Assembly (NCBI RefSeq): GCF_000385925.1
Contig: NC_021175.1
Coordinates: 1,404,213 to 1,468,212 of the forward strand
Origin: Streptococcus cristatus AS 1.3089
Lineage (GTDB): Bacteria > Bacillota > Bacilli > Lactobacillales > Streptococcaceae
Reading direction: 5' to 3'
DNA length: 64,000 nucleotides
The notes under the pieces were generated by a model, which worked only from the letters and a program-made list of their open reading frames with translations, was not told the DNA's origin and searched no databases. The stretch's first letter is position 1. Every line of letters starts with the position of its first letter. A program made the position numbers and the translations under genes. Of the stretch, positions 27,198 through 37,851 are shown piece by piece.

Positions 27198-27551
27198 TTA
27201 AATAAGCGCAGTCAGCCAAGCCATGACTTGACTAATAAAGTCAGAGGCAACTTCCAGTATTTCACGGCCAAATAAAGGTAAAATAATCAGCACTGTCATC
27301 AGAAAAATAAAGTGATTTCTGACTTTTTTGCTCATTTTATTCCACAAATAATCCTTTTGGAACCATCCTGCCAGATAGGCATAGCCCAAGGCTACAAAAA
27401 TCCCTAGCTCAGTTGATGCTAGCACTACAACTGCGAAGATCAGACGAATATAAGCTACTTTTATCCCAAAATAATCTGCCAAACCTGCGCAAACACCAGC
27501 AATTTTTGCTTGTTCTTCGTTAACTTTAAAGTTTTCCATAAATTCTTGCAT
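27198..27551 (-). CDS. PspC domain membrane protein
   Basis: Start placed at 27551 (MQEFMENFK), with AAGGAG properly spaced; the upstream in-frame extension lacks a ribosome site. The product has 117 residues. The N-terminal half carries the PspC pattern AKIAGVCAGLADYFGIKVAYIRLIF and a following membrane span, with two more hydrophobic segments behind. PspC proteins act in envelope-stress responses in other bacteria; the role here is inferred only. Confidence 0.82.
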   Translation of the reverse strand: MQEFMENFKVNEEQAKIAGVCAGLADYFGIKVAYIRLIFAVVVLASTELGIFVALGYAYLAGWFQKDYLWNKMSKKVRNHFIFLMTVLIILPLFGREILEVASDFISQVMAWLTALI

Positions 27552-27718
27552 TGTTTTTCTCCTTGTTTTACTTTCTCTCACTTACGGAAAGCACTAATAT
27601 ACTTACACAGCTTATCAGGATCAGCTCAAGTACTACTCTGATACAGAACTTGCTTACTAGTCTTCAAGACAAGATGGCTAGCATAAAATTTCTCCAGCAA
27701 CTGATTACTCCTAACGGC

Positions 27719-27925
27719 CTACTCTTCCTCCACTAGGCGAAAGACATTTTCGACACTTTCGTTGAAAATCTGAGCAATTTTGAGAGCAATGACCACGGAG
27801 GGCGTGTATTCATCCCGCTCCAGCAAGCTAATCGTTTGCCGCGACACGCCGGCTTTCTTGGCTAAGTCAGTTTGATTCAGTCCGTCTCTAGCCCTTAGCT
27901 CTTTAAGGCGATTTTTCAGCTTCAT
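27719..27925 (-). CDS. small XRE-family helix-turn-helix regulator
   Basis: 68 residues, nearly all one Cro/C1-type domain: LNQTDLAKKAGVSRQTISLLERDEYTPSV holds the DNA-reading helix. There is no sensor domain. Short XRE proteins of this type commonly control the membrane proteins encoded with them, here probably the PspC, DUF3169 and DUF3267 genes downstream and the small protein upstream. Confidence 0.88.
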   Translation of the reverse strand: MKLKNRLKELRARDGLNQTDLAKKAGVSRQTISLLERDEYTPSVVIALKIAQIFNESVENVFRLVEEE

Positions 27926-27936
27926 GACAACACCTC

Positions 27937-28257
27937 TCAGTCTTCTTTCAGTTCAACAGACTTGATATCGTCAATGCGCATGAGCTTGATTCTTGTTTGA
28001 CCCTTTTTATTAGTATTCCTCAGCTTAACCCAATCCTCATCAGCATCAACTACCTCCCAGCAATCTGTCCCAAAAACTTCACCGATGATGATCGGTTTTT
28101 TCCCAATCATTTCTTTAAAAAAACGTGACATTTCTCCACTCCTTTCTTTACTTCTCTCTAAACGTTTCAACTTCCTTTTTACATTTTTCAATTCACTGGA
28201 TGACATCAGCCACAAACCAGAAAATATCGGAAGTAGACACCAAAACAGTATCTCCAT
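27937..28257 (-). CDS. hypothetical membrane-anchored protein
   Basis: 106 residues. The N-terminal hydrophobic segment (MEILFWCLLPIFSGLWLM) is followed by a basic helix and a compact C-terminal domain with VFGTDCWEVVDADEDWVKLR. A strong AAAGGAGG precedes the ATG. It is 11 bases upstream of the XRE regulator and probably co-transcribed. Family not recognised; similar small proteins accompany XRE/DUF3169 sets in streptococci. Confidence 0.7.
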   Translation of the reverse strand: MEILFWCLLPIFSGLWLMSSSELKNVKRKLKRLERSKERSGEMSRFFKEMIGKKPIIIGEVFGTDCWEVVDADEDWVKLRNTNKKGQTRIKLMRIDDIKSVELKED

Positions 28258-28385
28258 TAGTCCCTCCTTTTATCTTTTCTTCTTAACTTAAATACATTGT
28301 AACAGATTCTTTTCTTTTTGACAAGTATATTTGTCAAAAAAATAAAGATTTTTGTCATAAAGACTTGGATCCTTTACAAAAAAGA

Positions 28386-28417
28386 AGTAAAAAAGACCAG
28401 GACTGAATCCTGATCTT
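28386..28417 (-). terminator. terminator of the alaS unit
   Basis: AAGATCAGG/CCTGGTCTT stem followed by T's on the minus strand, shortly after the alaS stop. Confidence 0.85.
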
Positions 28418-28427
28418 AAAAAGTCTA

Positions 28428-31046
28428 TTACAATTTACCTGCTACGGCATCCAACAAGTCTTGGATTTTCGCTTGGTTGCTTCCTCCTGCCATGGCCATG
28501 TCTGGTTTACCACCACCACGTCCATCGACGATTGGAGCCAATTCTTTGACAAGGTTTCCTGCATGAAGGTCTTTAGTCTTGCTAGCTACGAGGACATTGA
28601 CTTTGTCACCAATAGTTGCCACTAGAACAAGCAAGTCAGAGTAGTCTTTTTGTTTCCAGTTATCTGCAAAGGTACGAAGGGCACCAGCATCTGATACAGA
28701 AACTTGACTTGCAATGTAACGGTGGCCGTTAACTTCCTTCACGTCCTTGAAGACATCGCCAGCAGCTGCGGCTGCGGCTTTTTCTTTCAATTCTGCATTT
28801 TCTTTTTGGAGTTGACGGAGTTGCTCTTGAAGGCCTTCAACTTTATGAGGTACTTCCTTGAGTTGAGGTGCTTTCAAGGTTGCTGCGACTGCTTTCAGAG
28901 CGTCTTCTTGCTCACGGTAGGCTTCAAAGGCTTCCTTACCAGTCACAGCCAAGATACGGCGAGTTCCTGATCCGATCCCTTCTTCTTTGACAATCTTGAA
29001 GAGACCAATCTCAGAAGTGTTGCCAACGTGGGTACCACCACAAAGCTCAACAGAGTAATCGCCAATCGTCACAACACGGACTTCCTTACCGTATTTCTCA
29101 CCAAAAAGGGCCATAGCTCCCATTTCTTTAGCTGTCTCAATATCAGTCTCAACAGTTTCCACTGCGATTGCTTCCCAGATTTTCTCATTGACTTCTTGTT
29201 CAATTGCACGAAGTTCTTCTGCCGTCACAGCTTGGAAGTGCGTAAAGTCAAAGCGGAGGAATTCGACTTCATTAAGTGAACCTGCTTGAGTTGCGTGGCT
29301 TCCAAGGATATTGTGAAGGGCTGCATGGAGCAAGTGAGTCGCTGTGTGGTTTTTCATGACACGAAGACGACGATTGGTGTCGATGCTAAGTGTGTATTCT
29401 TGGTTCAAAGCAAGCGGAGCATGGACTTCAACTGTGTGCAATGGTTGGCCATTTGGTGCTTTTTGAACATCTGTCACCGTAGCCACAACATTTCCAGCAG
29501 CATCCAAGATTTGACCGTGGTCAGCAACCTGTCCACCCATCTCAGCGTAGAATGGAGTCTCCGCAAAGATAAGAGAGGCAGTTCCTTCAGAGACAGTTTC
29601 AACTTCTGCATTGTCCGCTACGATGGCCACCAATTTTGAAGGCAATTGTGATGCTTCATAGTTAAAGACGCTCTCAACAGTGATGTTTTGAAGGGTTTCA
29701 TTTTGCATCCCCATTGAACCACCCTTGACAGCTGACGCACGCGCACGTTCTTGTTGCTCTTTCATGGCTGCTTCAAAACCTTCACGGTCTACAGTCATGC
29801 CAGCTTCTTCTGCGATTTCTTCTGTCAATTCAACTGGGAATCCATAAGTGTCGTAGAGTTTGAAAACGTCTTGTCCAGCGATCACTGATTGACCTTTTTC
29901 TTTCAAGTCTGCTACGATGCCTTGGGCAAAGTGTTGACCTGAGTGAAGGGTACGGGCAAATGATTCTTCCTCGCTCTTAACGATTTTCTCGATAAAGTCA
30001 CGTTTTTCAAGCACTTCTGGGTAGTAGCTTTCCATGATTTTTCCAACAGTTGGAACGAGTTTGTAAAGGAAAGGCTCGTTGATGCCCAATTTTTGACCAT
30101 GCATTGAAGCACGGCGAAGCAGACGACGAAGGACATAACCACGGCCTTCATTACCTGGAAGAGCACCATCACCGATGGCAAATGAAAGTGAACGGATGTG
30201 GTCAGCGATGACCTTGAAGCTCATGTTATCGCCATCTTGGTCGTAGACCTTACCTGACAATTTCTCAACTTCACGGATAATCGGCATGAAGAGGTCTGTT
30301 TCAAAGTTTGTCTTAGCACCTTGGATAACCGCCACCAAACGCTCCAAACCAGCGCCCGTATCGATGTTCTTGTGTGGCAATTCCTTGTATTCACTACGAG
30401 GAACAGCAGGATCTGCGTTAAATTGTGACAAAACGATGTTCCAGATTTCGATATAACGGTCGTTTTCGATATCTTCGGCAAGGAGACGAAGACCGATATT
30501 TTCTGGGTCAAATGCTTCTCCACGGTCAAAGAAGATCTCAGTATCAGGGCCAGAAGGTCCGGCACCGATTTCCCAGAAGTTATCTTCGATTGGGATCAAG
30601 TGACTTGGGTCCACTCCCACTTCAATCCAGCGGTTATAAGAATCTTTATCGTCTGGATAGTAGGTCATGTAGAGTTTTTCAGCTGGGAAGTCAAACCACT
30701 CTGGGCTTGTCAAGAGTTCATAAGCCCAAGTGATGGCTTCATCACGGAAGTAATCCCCGATAGAGAAGTTCCCCAACATTTCAAACATGGTATGGTGACG
30801 CGCAGTCTTCCCTACGTTTTCAATGTCGTTGGTACGAATCGCTTTTTGCGCATTGGTAATACGTGGATTTTCAGGGATAATGGTCCCGTCAAAATATTTC
30901 TTAAGAGTGGCTACCCCTGAGTTGATCCACAAAAGAGTCGGGTCGTTTACAGGAACCAAGCTGACTGATGGTTCTACAGAGTGGCCTTTGCTTGCCCAGA
31001 AATCCAGCCACATTTGGCGAATTTGAGCACTTGACATTTGTTTCAT
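28428..31046 (-). CDS. alaS: alanyl-tRNA synthetase
   Basis: Charges tRNA-Ala; 872 residues, normal. N-terminal class II core with [17 protein letters not shown], a tRNA-recognition region, the editing domain with [11 protein letters not shown] and CGGTHVG (zinc-binding His and Cys), and the C-terminal DHHA1 domain ending [14 protein letters not shown]. It is second in a unit controlled by an alanine T-box, 33 bases after a LURP-one-like gene. Confidence 0.98.
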   Translation of the reverse strand: MKQMSSAQIRQMWLDFWASKGHSVEPSVSLVPVNDPTLLWINSGVATLKKYFDGTIIPENPRITNAQKAIRTNDIENVGKTARHHTMFEMLGNFSIGDYFRDEAITWAYELLTSPEWFDFPAEKLYMTYYPDDKDSYNRWIEVGVDPSHLIPIEDNFWEIGAGPSGPDTEIFFDRGEAFDPENIGLRLLAEDIENDRYIEIWNIVLSQFNADPAVPRSEYKELPHKNIDTGAGLERLVAVIQGAKTNFETDLFMPIIREVEKLSGKVYDQDGDNMSFKVIADHIRSLSFAIGDGALPGNEGRGYVLRRLLRRASMHGQKLGINEPFLYKLVPTVGKIMESYYPEVLEKRDFIEKIVKSEEESFARTLHSGQHFAQGIVADLKEKGQSVIAGQDVFKLYDTYGFPVELTEEIAEEAGMTVDREGFEAAMKEQQERARASAVKGGSMGMQNETLQNITVESVFNYEASQLPSKLVAIVADNAEVETVSEGTASLIFAETPFYAEMGGQVADHGQILDAAGNVVATVTDVQKAPNGQPLHTVEVHAPLALNQEYTLSIDTNRRLRVMKNHTATHLLHAALHNILGSHATQAGSLNEVEFLRFDFTHFQAVTAEELRAIEQEVNEKIWEAIAVETVETDIETAKEMGAMALFGEKYGKEVRVVTIGDYSVELCGGTHVGNTSEIGLFKIVKEEGIGSGTRRILAVTGKEAFEAYREQEDALKAVAATLKAPQLKEVPHKVEGLQEQLRQLQKENAELKEKAAAAAAGDVFKDVKEVNGHRYIASQVSVSDAGALRTFADNWKQKDYSDLLVLVATIGDKVNVLVASKTKDLHAGNLVKELAPIVDGRGGGKPDMAMAGGSNQAKIQDLLDAVAGKL

Positions 31047-31079
31047 TTTATTTTTCTCCTTAAATCTTTTTAATGTTTT

Positions 31080-31562
31080 TTATGATGAACTTTCCAGCAT
31101 TTCCACATAGTCAATGGCGACGCAGAGGGAAATAACCAAATCTGAGTAAGCCTCATCATAGACACTCACCTGATAAGTGGAGGTCAGATGGAAAAGCTCC
31201 TTGGTAATCTCTGCCACAACTTGATCGCGATCATCTAGTAATTTAAAATTCAAATCCCAGATATTGCCCTCGATACGAAGGCCTAAATCATCAAACTCAT
31301 ACTTATCACGAAAGAAAGTCAGTTTCTTGCGAATATAAAAGCTTGTCCCATCACTGAGCTTGATTTCAAACCGAGGCAAAAATGTTAGAAAGATTTTGCT
31401 GATCTGACTAACTGTCTGTCCTTGGGCATCATAGATGGTAAAGGTCTTAGGAATTTGGAAAAAAGATCCCTCCACCTGATAGTTCACTACTCCTCGATCG
31501 TCCTTGATATCAAAGCGTTCGCCTCCTAGGCGAAATTTTTGTTTGACAAGATAGGTCTTCAT
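31080..31562 (-). CDS. LURP-one-related (YxjI-like) protein
   Basis: Start placed at 31562 (MKTYLVKQKFRLGGERFDI) after GGAGG; the longer open frame runs into the T-box leader. The product has 160 residues, beta-rich. The pattern FxIKDDRGxVxYxVEGSFF with internal repeats of Phe-Asp-Leu strands is typical of the LURP-one/Tubby-like barrel. Such proteins may bind lipids or phosphoinositide-like ligands; the bacterial role is unknown. Notably it is the first gene behind an alanine T-box and precedes alaS. Confidence 0.82.
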   Translation of the reverse strand: MKTYLVKQKFRLGGERFDIKDDRGVVNYQVEGSFFQIPKTFTIYDAQGQTVSQISKIFLTFLPRFEIKLSDGTSFYIRKKLTFFRDKYEFDDLGLRIEGNIWDLNFKLLDDRDQVVAEITKELFHLTSTYQVSVYDEAYSDLVISLCVAIDYVEMLESSS

Positions 31563-31585
31563 CGCTTTACCTCCAGAGTCAAGAT

Positions 31586-31759
31586 AAAAGACAAGTTCCT
31601 TGTATGAAGGGCGAAAAACCGCGGTACCACCTTCATTCAATGAACTTGTCATTCTCATTAGCTATTTAGTTTGAAACATGAGTAGCATGATTTTTCCTCT
31701 CACATGGCTCGCAGCACCGCCAATTCTCTGAGCTGAGATTTAGAAAATCAATTCTCAAT
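31586..31759 (-). promoter_or_regulatory. T-box leader, alanine specific
   Basis: The conserved T-box GGTGGTACCGCGG lies at 31619-31631 on the complement. Upstream, stem I contains GGTGCTGCGAGCC and, in the expected specifier position, GCT (Ala) within ATCATGCTACTCATG (complement 31684-31686). A terminator can form between GACAAGTTC and GAACTTGTC followed by TTTT. Uncharged tRNA-Ala should favour antitermination and expression of the downstream LURP-one and alaS genes. Confidence 0.88.
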
Positions 31760-31765
31760 AGTTTT

Positions 31766-31794
31766 ATTATACTGACTTCTTGGCTTTTCGTCAA
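31766..31794 (-). promoter_or_regulatory. promoter of the T-box unit
   Basis: TTGACG and TATAAT exactly 17 bases apart, beginning at the prsA stop codon. Confidence 0.8.
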
Positions 31795-31796
31795 GC

Positions 31797-32873
31797 TTAT
31801 TCTGCTGCAGGAGCTGGTTTTTCTTCAGTATGAGCAGCTTCTGACTTGCTTTCTTCCGAGCTTGAAGCCTCAGATTTTGCTTCTTCCGAGCTAGAAGATT
31901 GTGATTTCTTTTCTTCTGAACTAGAAGACTGAGACTTGCTTTCTTCTTTAGACGATGAGCTAGAAGTATCTCCTTCTACATATTGGGCAAAGACATTTTG
32001 GAAAGCTGGATCCTTCACTTTCAGATTCGCTTCCTTCAATTCTTTAGAAATGACTGAACGAATAAAGCTCGCATCGTTTTGTTTCTGAGTCAGAATTCCC
32101 TCTTTTAGTTGCTTCTTGTAATCAGTCCATTTTTCAGATTTTTGAGATTTCTTCACCAATTTAACAATGTAGTAACTTGCTGAATAATTCTGTTTACCTC
32201 TTACAGTGATCACATCAGAGACACCATTTTCTTCTAGAGCAAATGTAGCTTTCTTAACTGCATCTGGAATCGTTGTTGAGGTTGAATCAAATTTCACCTC
32301 GCCACCCTTATCTTTGGTGTCCTTGTCGGTTGAGTTTTCCTTGGCCAACTGACCAAAGTCTGCTCCCTCAGCCTTAGCTTTTTCAAGCACTTCCTTAGCC
32401 TTTTCTTCACTGTCCACCTTGATAATTTGAGCCGTTACTTCTGGTGTATACGTTTCAAAGAAAGCCTTGTAGTTGTCATCTGTCAACTCTTTTTCAGCTG
32501 CTTTCTTAACAGCATATTCAACTAATTTATTTGCGCGGATCTGGTCTCTGTAGGCATCTTCTGTCATTCCGCTTTGAGCAAGAACATTTTGGAAGGCAGA
32601 ACCATAAGCGGATTTCATTTTTTCAAAGGCTTCTTCAACCTCTTTATCCGTCACTTTTTTGCCATACTTTTCTTCAAAAACTTGCTTAATTGCCATTTGA
32701 AGCAAAACTTGCTGAGAGGATCCATTATTTTTTACTTGATCGTAAAATTCACTTACTGTGATTGTCTCACCTTTCATTGTCACAATATCTTTATCTTTTG
32801 CCGTTTGTGAACATGCTGCTAAAGCCACCACAGAAAAGAGAGTTACTGCTCCTGTAAGGATTTTTTTCTTCAT
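31797..32873 (-). CDS. prsA: foldase lipoprotein PrsA (parvulin-type)
   Basis: Extracytoplasmic peptidyl-prolyl isomerase and chaperone for secreted proteins, lipid-anchored. Start at 32873 with GAAGGAG upstream. The signal peptide ends in lipobox VALAAC. The parvulin domain runs at about 145-245 (AQIIKVDSEEKAKEVLEKAK to FALEENGVSDVI). The C-terminal 55 residues are almost only Ser, Glu, Lys and Ala in repeats of SSSSEE, an unusual spacer-like tail. About 358 residues. The neighbours coiA, pepF and O-methyltransferase are the usual ones. Confidence 0.93.
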   Translation of the reverse strand: MKKKILTGAVTLFSVVALAACSQTAKDKDIVTMKGETITVSEFYDQVKNNGSSQQVLLQMAIKQVFEEKYGKKVTDKEVEEAFEKMKSAYGSAFQNVLAQSGMTEDAYRDQIRANKLVEYAVKKAAEKELTDDNYKAFFETYTPEVTAQIIKVDSEEKAKEVLEKAKAEGADFGQLAKENSTDKDTKDKGGEVKFDSTSTTIPDAVKKATFALEENGVSDVITVRGKQNYSASYYIVKLVKKSQKSEKWTDYKKQLKEGILTQKQNDASFIRSVISKELKEANLKVKDPAFQNVFAQYVEGDTSSSSSKEESKSQSSSSEEKKSQSSSSEEAKSEASSSEESKSEAAHTEEKPAPAAE

Positions 32874-32980
32874 TATTTTATCTACTCCTTCAATAAATTC
32901 ACTTTTTCTATTGTACCACAAATCCAACTTGATATCTTAATTTTCCTAAAATTTTGGAAATCAAGAAAAAAGTGAAGGGA

Positions 32981-33664
32981 TTATTTTTTTCTAATCATAA
33001 GCAGCCCATCTCCTAAAGGAAGCAAGCTCGCAGTCAAATCTGGACTATCCAAAGTTGCGTCAAAAAGACTGTGCAAACCTCGATAAATAGCCCGCTGGCC
33101 ACGCTTAATGTCCTCAAAAGGCTTGGCAACATCGCCGCCTTGGAAGACATCATCAATGAGGACCAGACCACCAGGATTGAGGTGCTTGAAGACTTGGGGC
33201 AGAAAGACCACATACTTAGACTTGGCAGAGTCCATAAAGACCAGGTCGTAAGAATCCTCCAGTGTCTCAAGCAAATCCACCGCATCACCTTCTAGCAGGG
33301 TGATCTGCTGACGGCTGTCATACTTAGCAAAATTAGCCTTAGCAAGCTCAATCATCTCTGGATTGCGATCAATAGTCGTAATCTGAGCCAGAGGCGCATG
33401 TTCCGCCATCAAAAGGGCCGAAAATCCAATAGCCGTCCCGATTTCTAAAATCTTCTCAGGCTGCAGGCTTTCGAGTAGCAGGCGGAAGTAAGCCACTGTC
33501 TCATGGGGAATCACGGGCACATTTTCAGCTCTGGCGAAATCCTCCAGCTCCTTGAGTCCACCAGTGACCGGCTGGAGACGCTGCCTCATAAAGTCCACAA
33601 TCTCTTCCTTGACCACTGGCCGACGCATATTGGGATTAGAGTTTTGATTATAAGTCTCGACCAT
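32981..33664 (-). CDS. O-methyltransferase family 3
   Basis: SAM-dependent, 227 residues, resembling caffeoyl-CoA/catechol O-methyltransferases and TrmR-type tRNA wobble methyltransferases. SAM motif EIGTAIGFSALLMAEHAP around 74-91, DRNPEMIELAKANF around 101, and FMDSAKSKY with metal-binding Asp. It lies two bases before pepF and before prsA. Bacterial relatives such as Bacillus YrrM (TrmR) methylate 5-hydroxyuridine on tRNA, which would match the U32-type protein encoded elsewhere in the window; this is inference. Confidence 0.85.
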   Translation of the reverse strand: MVETYNQNSNPNMRRPVVKEEIVDFMRQRLQPVTGGLKELEDFARAENVPVIPHETVAYFRLLLESLQPEKILEIGTAIGFSALLMAEHAPLAQITTIDRNPEMIELAKANFAKYDSRQQITLLEGDAVDLLETLEDSYDLVFMDSAKSKYVVFLPQVFKHLNPGGLVLIDDVFQGGDVAKPFEDIKRGQRAIYRGLHSLFDATLDSPDLTASLLPLGDGLLMIRKK

Positions 33665-33665
33665 C

Positions 33666-35468
33666 TTATGCCATTCCCAACTTTTCTACCAAGGCTTCGA
33701 ATTCGTCCAGGCGACGCTCAAAGACAGCAAAAGCAGCATTTAGGTAGTCTTCTTTTTCCATATCAACACCCGCTTTTTTGATGACATTGAGCGGATAGTC
33801 AGAGTTTCCGGCTTTCAGATAGTCCAGATACTTGTCCTTGTCTTCCTGACTGCCATGGACAATCTTTTCAGCCAAGGCAGAAGCGGCTGCAAAGCCTGTA
33901 GAGTATTGGAAAACATAGTAATCATAGTAGAAATGCGGAATCCGAGCCCACTCGTACTGAATCTGCGGATTGTCTTCTTTTTTCAAGCCGTAGTATTTCT
34001 CATTCAAGTCAGCATAGAGTTCATTTAGAAACTCGCTGGTCAAAACTTGACCTTCTTGGTCAGCCTTGTGGATAGCATGCTCAAACTCAGCAAACTGGGT
34101 TTGACGGAAGACCGTACCTCGGAAGCCATCTAAGAAGTGATTGAGGATAGCAAAGCGGGTTGCATCATCTTCTACTTCTTCCAAAAGCTTCTCTGTCAGG
34201 ATGTTTTCATTGGTCGTTGAAGCAATCTCAGCTAAGAAGATAGAATAGTCTCCATAGACATAGGGCTGGGTCTCACGAGTATAGCTGGAGTGCATACTGT
34301 GACCCGTCTCGTGCACCAAGGTAAAGAGATTGTCTAGCGTGTCCTGCCAGTTAAGCAACATAAAGGCATTGGTATCGTAAGAACCCCCTGAGTATGCCCC
34401 TGAGCGCTTGCCTTGATTTTCATGAACATCAATCCAGCGCTCTGAAAAAGCTGTCTTGACTCTGCTCAAATAATCCTCACCCAGAATAGCCAGAACTTCC
34501 TCAGACTTAGCCAAGGCTTCCTCATAAGTGAACTTGTAGTCTGTCTCTGACAAAGGTGTGTACATATCATACATCTTCAAATCAGAAATGCCTAAAATCT
34601 TCGCTCGTAAAGCGATATAACGCTGCAAAAGAGGCAAATGCTTATTGACAGCTGAAACTAGGCTATCATAAACACTTTCTGGAATAAAGTCCGCTGACAA
34701 GGCCGCTTCACGGGCAGATGAAAACTTGCGGACTTTCGCATTGTAATTGTGAACCTTGACATTGGTCTGCAGAGTTTTGGCATAGGTATGCTGGTACTGC
34801 TCGTAGACGCTGTAGAGAGCCTCGTAAGCTTCCTTACGGACCTCTCGGTTCTTAGACTCGACCAAGGTGATATAGTTGCCGTGGCTAAGCTGAACTTCAT
34901 TTCCATCTTCGTCATGCACCATCGGGAAGACAATATCTGCATTATCTAAGATAGCAAAAGTTTCGCCCGCTGCACCAAAGATTTCACCAGCACCGGCCAG
35001 TAGCTCCTCTTCACGCTGTGTCAGAATGTGGGCTTTCTTTTTCAAAAGCTTGTCAAAATAATGCTGGTAAAGTTGCAAACCTGGCTGCTCAGCTAAGAAA
35101 GCTTGGTATTGTTCTTCTGTAATCGCCATAAATTCGGGCTCATAGAAGGCAAAGCTTTGTCCGAATTCGCTATAAAGAGTCATCCCCTTAGCCTGATATT
35201 CTTGATACTTGGCTACACGAGTATCCTGGTCATTCTTCATGTGAGCATAAGAATAAAGTTTTTCAATCCGACGCATCAAGTCCAACTGGATTTCCGTCGT
35301 TGTCAAAAGACTATCTGCTGAATCCAGCAAATGTCCAGCCAGACTAGCTGCCTTCTTCACTTCTTCTGAAACCTGCGCCAATTCTGCTTCAAAGGCTTCA
35401 TCTGTTGGGAAAATAGTGCTCAAATCCCAAGTATATTTTTCTTCAATTTCATTTCTTTGTTTTGCCAT
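33666..35468 (-). CDS. pepF: oligoendopeptidase F
   Basis: Zinc metallopeptidase of the M3 family that cuts peptides of about 7-17 residues in the cytoplasm. Start placed at 35468 ([16 protein letters not shown]), with GGAGGA before it. The product has 600 residues, normal. The zinc motif HETGH lies in [14 protein letters not shown] around 384. It stands between coiA and the O-methyltransferase, the typical streptococcal order. Confidence 0.96.
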   Translation of the reverse strand: MAKQRNEIEEKYTWDLSTIFPTDEAFEAELAQVSEEVKKAASLAGHLLDSADSLLTTTEIQLDLMRRIEKLYSYAHMKNDQDTRVAKYQEYQAKGMTLYSEFGQSFAFYEPEFMAITEEQYQAFLAEQPGLQLYQHYFDKLLKKKAHILTQREEELLAGAGEIFGAAGETFAILDNADIVFPMVHDEDGNEVQLSHGNYITLVESKNREVRKEAYEALYSVYEQYQHTYAKTLQTNVKVHNYNAKVRKFSSAREAALSADFIPESVYDSLVSAVNKHLPLLQRYIALRAKILGISDLKMYDMYTPLSETDYKFTYEEALAKSEEVLAILGEDYLSRVKTAFSERWIDVHENQGKRSGAYSGGSYDTNAFMLLNWQDTLDNLFTLVHETGHSMHSSYTRETQPYVYGDYSIFLAEIASTTNENILTEKLLEEVEDDATRFAILNHFLDGFRGTVFRQTQFAEFEHAIHKADQEGQVLTSEFLNELYADLNEKYYGLKKEDNPQIQYEWARIPHFYYDYYVFQYSTGFAAASALAEKIVHGSQEDKDKYLDYLKAGNSDYPLNVIKKAGVDMEKEDYLNAAFAVFERRLDEFEALVEKLGMA

Positions 35469-35488
35469 AGAAATTTCCTCCATCTTTT

Positions 35489-36448
35489 CTATTTTATCAT
35501 AAAAGTAGGGGAAATCCTCGCATAAAATACCGGTGGATAGATAATTTGAAGCTGCTTATTTTTTTCAGCCTGATAATAGCGATGAAAGTGCTGGTAATAG
35601 GACGTCAAATCTCTTGTTATTTGGCAAAAGGAGCTGGCCTGGACAGGCCGAACCTGCGGATAAAAATCCTCGGCTGACTTGGTCAGAAGATTGTCTCCTT
35701 TTTGGTAGAGCTGAGCTTGGAGCTTCATCCATCGAGGCTGCTGGTAATAAAGCTGCTGACGAACATAGCGACAAATCTCTGGATCCTGCCGGGCCAGATA
35801 GCTTTCTAATCCCTGCTTCTGAAAGGGACTGCGTAGGACAGATAAAAGACTTCCTTGACCAAAAGGAAAAGATTTGACCTTGTACTGAGCTCGTCCATGC
35901 AAGTCCTCGTGAATGAGATATTTAAGTCGAAGCTCCTGCTTTTTCTCATCCAATTCCCAAAGATGAAAGCCCATATTTTGACTAAAATAAAGAAAGTCCT
36001 TTTGCAGTCTTGTCAGAGACTGTTTTAACCATAATTTCTTGCCCAAGAGCCAGAGGACCTGATAGCCATGCTGGCGATAAGACAGGGTCCGTCCTTCAAG
36101 TCTTTCCTGACTGAGCGGACTGCATTGGACCTCCAGTGCTATGCGGTCGTCTATCAAAAGGTCAGCAATCTGCCTTATCTCAGGCAAAAAGGCCTCCACC
36201 TGCACCTCTTGGCTTTGCGTCCCCCAGCTATAAAGTCCAGCTTTCAAGTTCAAATGCTCCGCACTTTCATTTTCCGCATAAAACGAACAGTTTTCAAGAG
36301 AAATATGCGCAAAATGCGGTCGCATGACCCTTCCTTTTTTGAAGCGGACTGCCCCCGAACAAGCCGGACAAAAAAGTTGTTGGCCATGAGACGGCTGCTT
36401 TTCCATCGCATTCAGCAAAATCCCCTCTTCATTTTTTGCAAGCAACAT
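35489..36448 (-). CDS. coiA: competence protein CoiA
   Basis: Late competence protein needed for recombination of incoming DNA. The second ATG, at 36448, is preferred because AAGGGA lies seven bases before it. The product has about 319 residues. The N-terminal zinc-finger-like FCPACSGAV and HFAH are seen, as is the nuclease-like core [14 protein letters not shown] (about 102-115) with conserved Asp/Glu-Q. A ComX box 38 bases upstream shows competence control. Confidence 0.93.
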   Translation of the reverse strand: MLLAKNEEGILLNAMEKQPSHGQQLFCPACSGAVRFKKGRVMRPHFAHISLENCSFYAENESAEHLNLKAGLYSWGTQSQEVQVEAFLPEIRQIADLLIDDRIALEVQCSPLSQERLEGRTLSYRQHGYQVLWLLGKKLWLKQSLTRLQKDFLYFSQNMGFHLWELDEKKQELRLKYLIHEDLHGRAQYKVKSFPFGQGSLLSVLRSPFQKQGLESYLARQDPEICRYVRQQLYYQQPRWMKLQAQLYQKGDNLLTKSAEDFYPQVRPVQASSFCQITRDLTSYYQHFHRYYQAEKNKQLQIIYPPVFYARISPTFMIK

Positions 36449-36485
36449 GAGCATTTCCCTTTCAAAACAATGTCTTTTATATCTT

Positions 36486-36493
36486 TATTCGTA
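36486..36493 (-). promoter_or_regulatory. ComX (SigX) cin-box of coiA
   Basis: TACGAATA on the minus strand, the exact consensus of streptococcal late-competence promoters, at about the right distance before coiA. Confidence 0.88.
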
Positions 36494-36566
36494 ATTAAAA
36501 CACCAAAGAAAGGGCTTGTGAAATGGAACGAAGTATTATTTATTCTCTCACTTATGTAATCTCCCT

Positions 36567-36603
36567 AAACAAAAACGAGCTGAAAAATTCCAGGCTCGTT
36601 TTT
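36567..36603 (-). terminator. terminator of the MFS transporter gene
   Basis: AAAAACGAGC/GCTCGTTTTT stem with a T-run directly after the stop at 36606. Confidence 0.85.
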
Positions 36604-36605
36604 CC

Positions 36606-37775
36606 TTATCCAAATAAATTCTGATTCTTTTTTTCAGGAACTTTCAAGAAGAGGGCAAGCAAGAGCACAAGGCCGATAATGGCTGTCAACATAAGATTCA
36701 TCCTGTCATAGCCAAAGTGATCCAAGATGGAGCCTGACATATTCTGGATAAGAATCGTCCCTAAATTTCTCCCTGTCTGGAGCAGCGCAAAGGCGGTCAC
36801 CAAATATTTTTCATCCACCAAATTTGCTACAATGCGCAGACTAAGCATGGTCAGTACCATACCAGAAGCATGTTTAGAAAGCAGTGTAACTGCTATTTTC
36901 GAACCTAAGCCAAAATTCAGAGCATAAACCGCATACTGAAGGAGCATCATGCCCAAGCAAATATAGAGCAACTTTTTGACAGAGATTTTATCCATGAAAA
37001 GGTAGGAATAAAAGATTAAAGGCGCCTCGCATAGTACAGAGACAGCTACGACCGTCGTTGCCCAGTCAACACTCAAACCACTGGCTTCTAGCATGGACGG
37101 AATATAAGTGTGACCTGTATTGCCCACACCAGAGTAAAGGGCAACAAGGAAAAGATAAAAAAGATAGGTTCTGTTTTTAAGAATGGCTGAAAAGAGCGAA
37201 TGGCCTCGTTTTCCACTCTTTTTAGTTAATCTATCTCGCTTGGGATTCATGCCAAGAACTCCTAAAATACTCAGCATCATAGTCCCGATAAAGACCAGAT
37301 AGATCGCTTGAGGAGAAATATTTTTATAAATCAAACCTGCCAGCTGTGAACCAACGGCATAACCGATTGTTCCCCAAATTCGGATTTTCCCATATTTATA
37401 AGGACTTTGGGTTGCCAGTACATCCATCACGGTACCCACCCCATTGATGAGCATCAAGACAAAACTGTACCAGATGGCCAAGAGCCATAGATTATCAGCC
37501 TCCATGAAAAAGATGTCTCCTAGAATAATCAGAAAAAAACTAATAAGCGAAACTCTCTTGATGCCAAGAGTATCCGTTAACAGCCCCATGATTGGCTGAG
37601 CCAGCATGGAAGAAAAGAAAGAAGCTGATACGACGATAGATACTTGACCAGCCGTGTACCCCTTATCTAGCATATAAACGGATATCAAGGTCGAAAACAA
37701 TGAATTAGACAGAAAATAAAAATTATACATCAAAAAATAAGCTAAATAGCTATTAGAAAACTTTTTTCCCATCAT
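36606..37775 (-). CDS. MFS transporter
   Basis: Twelve-span transporter of about 389 residues. Motif A is visible as GLLTDTLGIKRV after span 2. The first span is rich in Tyr and Phe (YFLMYNFYFLSNSLFS), which recalls the LacY/NupG-like sugar or nucleoside symporter group, but the substrate is not evident. The ATG pair at 37775/37772 follows GGAGAGG. A terminator on each side makes it monocistronic. Confidence 0.8.
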   Translation of the reverse strand: MMGKKFSNSYLAYFLMYNFYFLSNSLFSTLISVYMLDKGYTAGQVSIVVSASFFSSMLAQPIMGLLTDTLGIKRVSLISFFLIILGDIFFMEADNLWLLAIWYSFVLMLINGVGTVMDVLATQSPYKYGKIRIWGTIGYAVGSQLAGLIYKNISPQAIYLVFIGTMMLSILGVLGMNPKRDRLTKKSGKRGHSLFSAILKNRTYLFYLFLVALYSGVGNTGHTYIPSMLEASGLSVDWATTVVAVSVLCEAPLIFYSYLFMDKISVKKLLYICLGMMLLQYAVYALNFGLGSKIAVTLLSKHASGMVLTMLSLRIVANLVDEKYLVTAFALLQTGRNLGTILIQNMSGSILDHFGYDRMNLMLTAIIGLVLLLALFLKVPEKKNQNLFG

Positions 37776-37796
37776 CAAAACCTCTCCAAAAATAGA

Positions 37797-37826
37797 ATAA
37801 AACCCAGTTTTTAGGAACTGAGCTTT
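37797..37826 (-). terminator. terminator of dacA
   Basis: AAAGCTCAGTT/AACTGGGTTTT stem with T-rich end on the minus strand. Confidence 0.75.
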
Positions 37827-37851
37827 ATTTCAGCTTGCAAGCTAAATGCAA

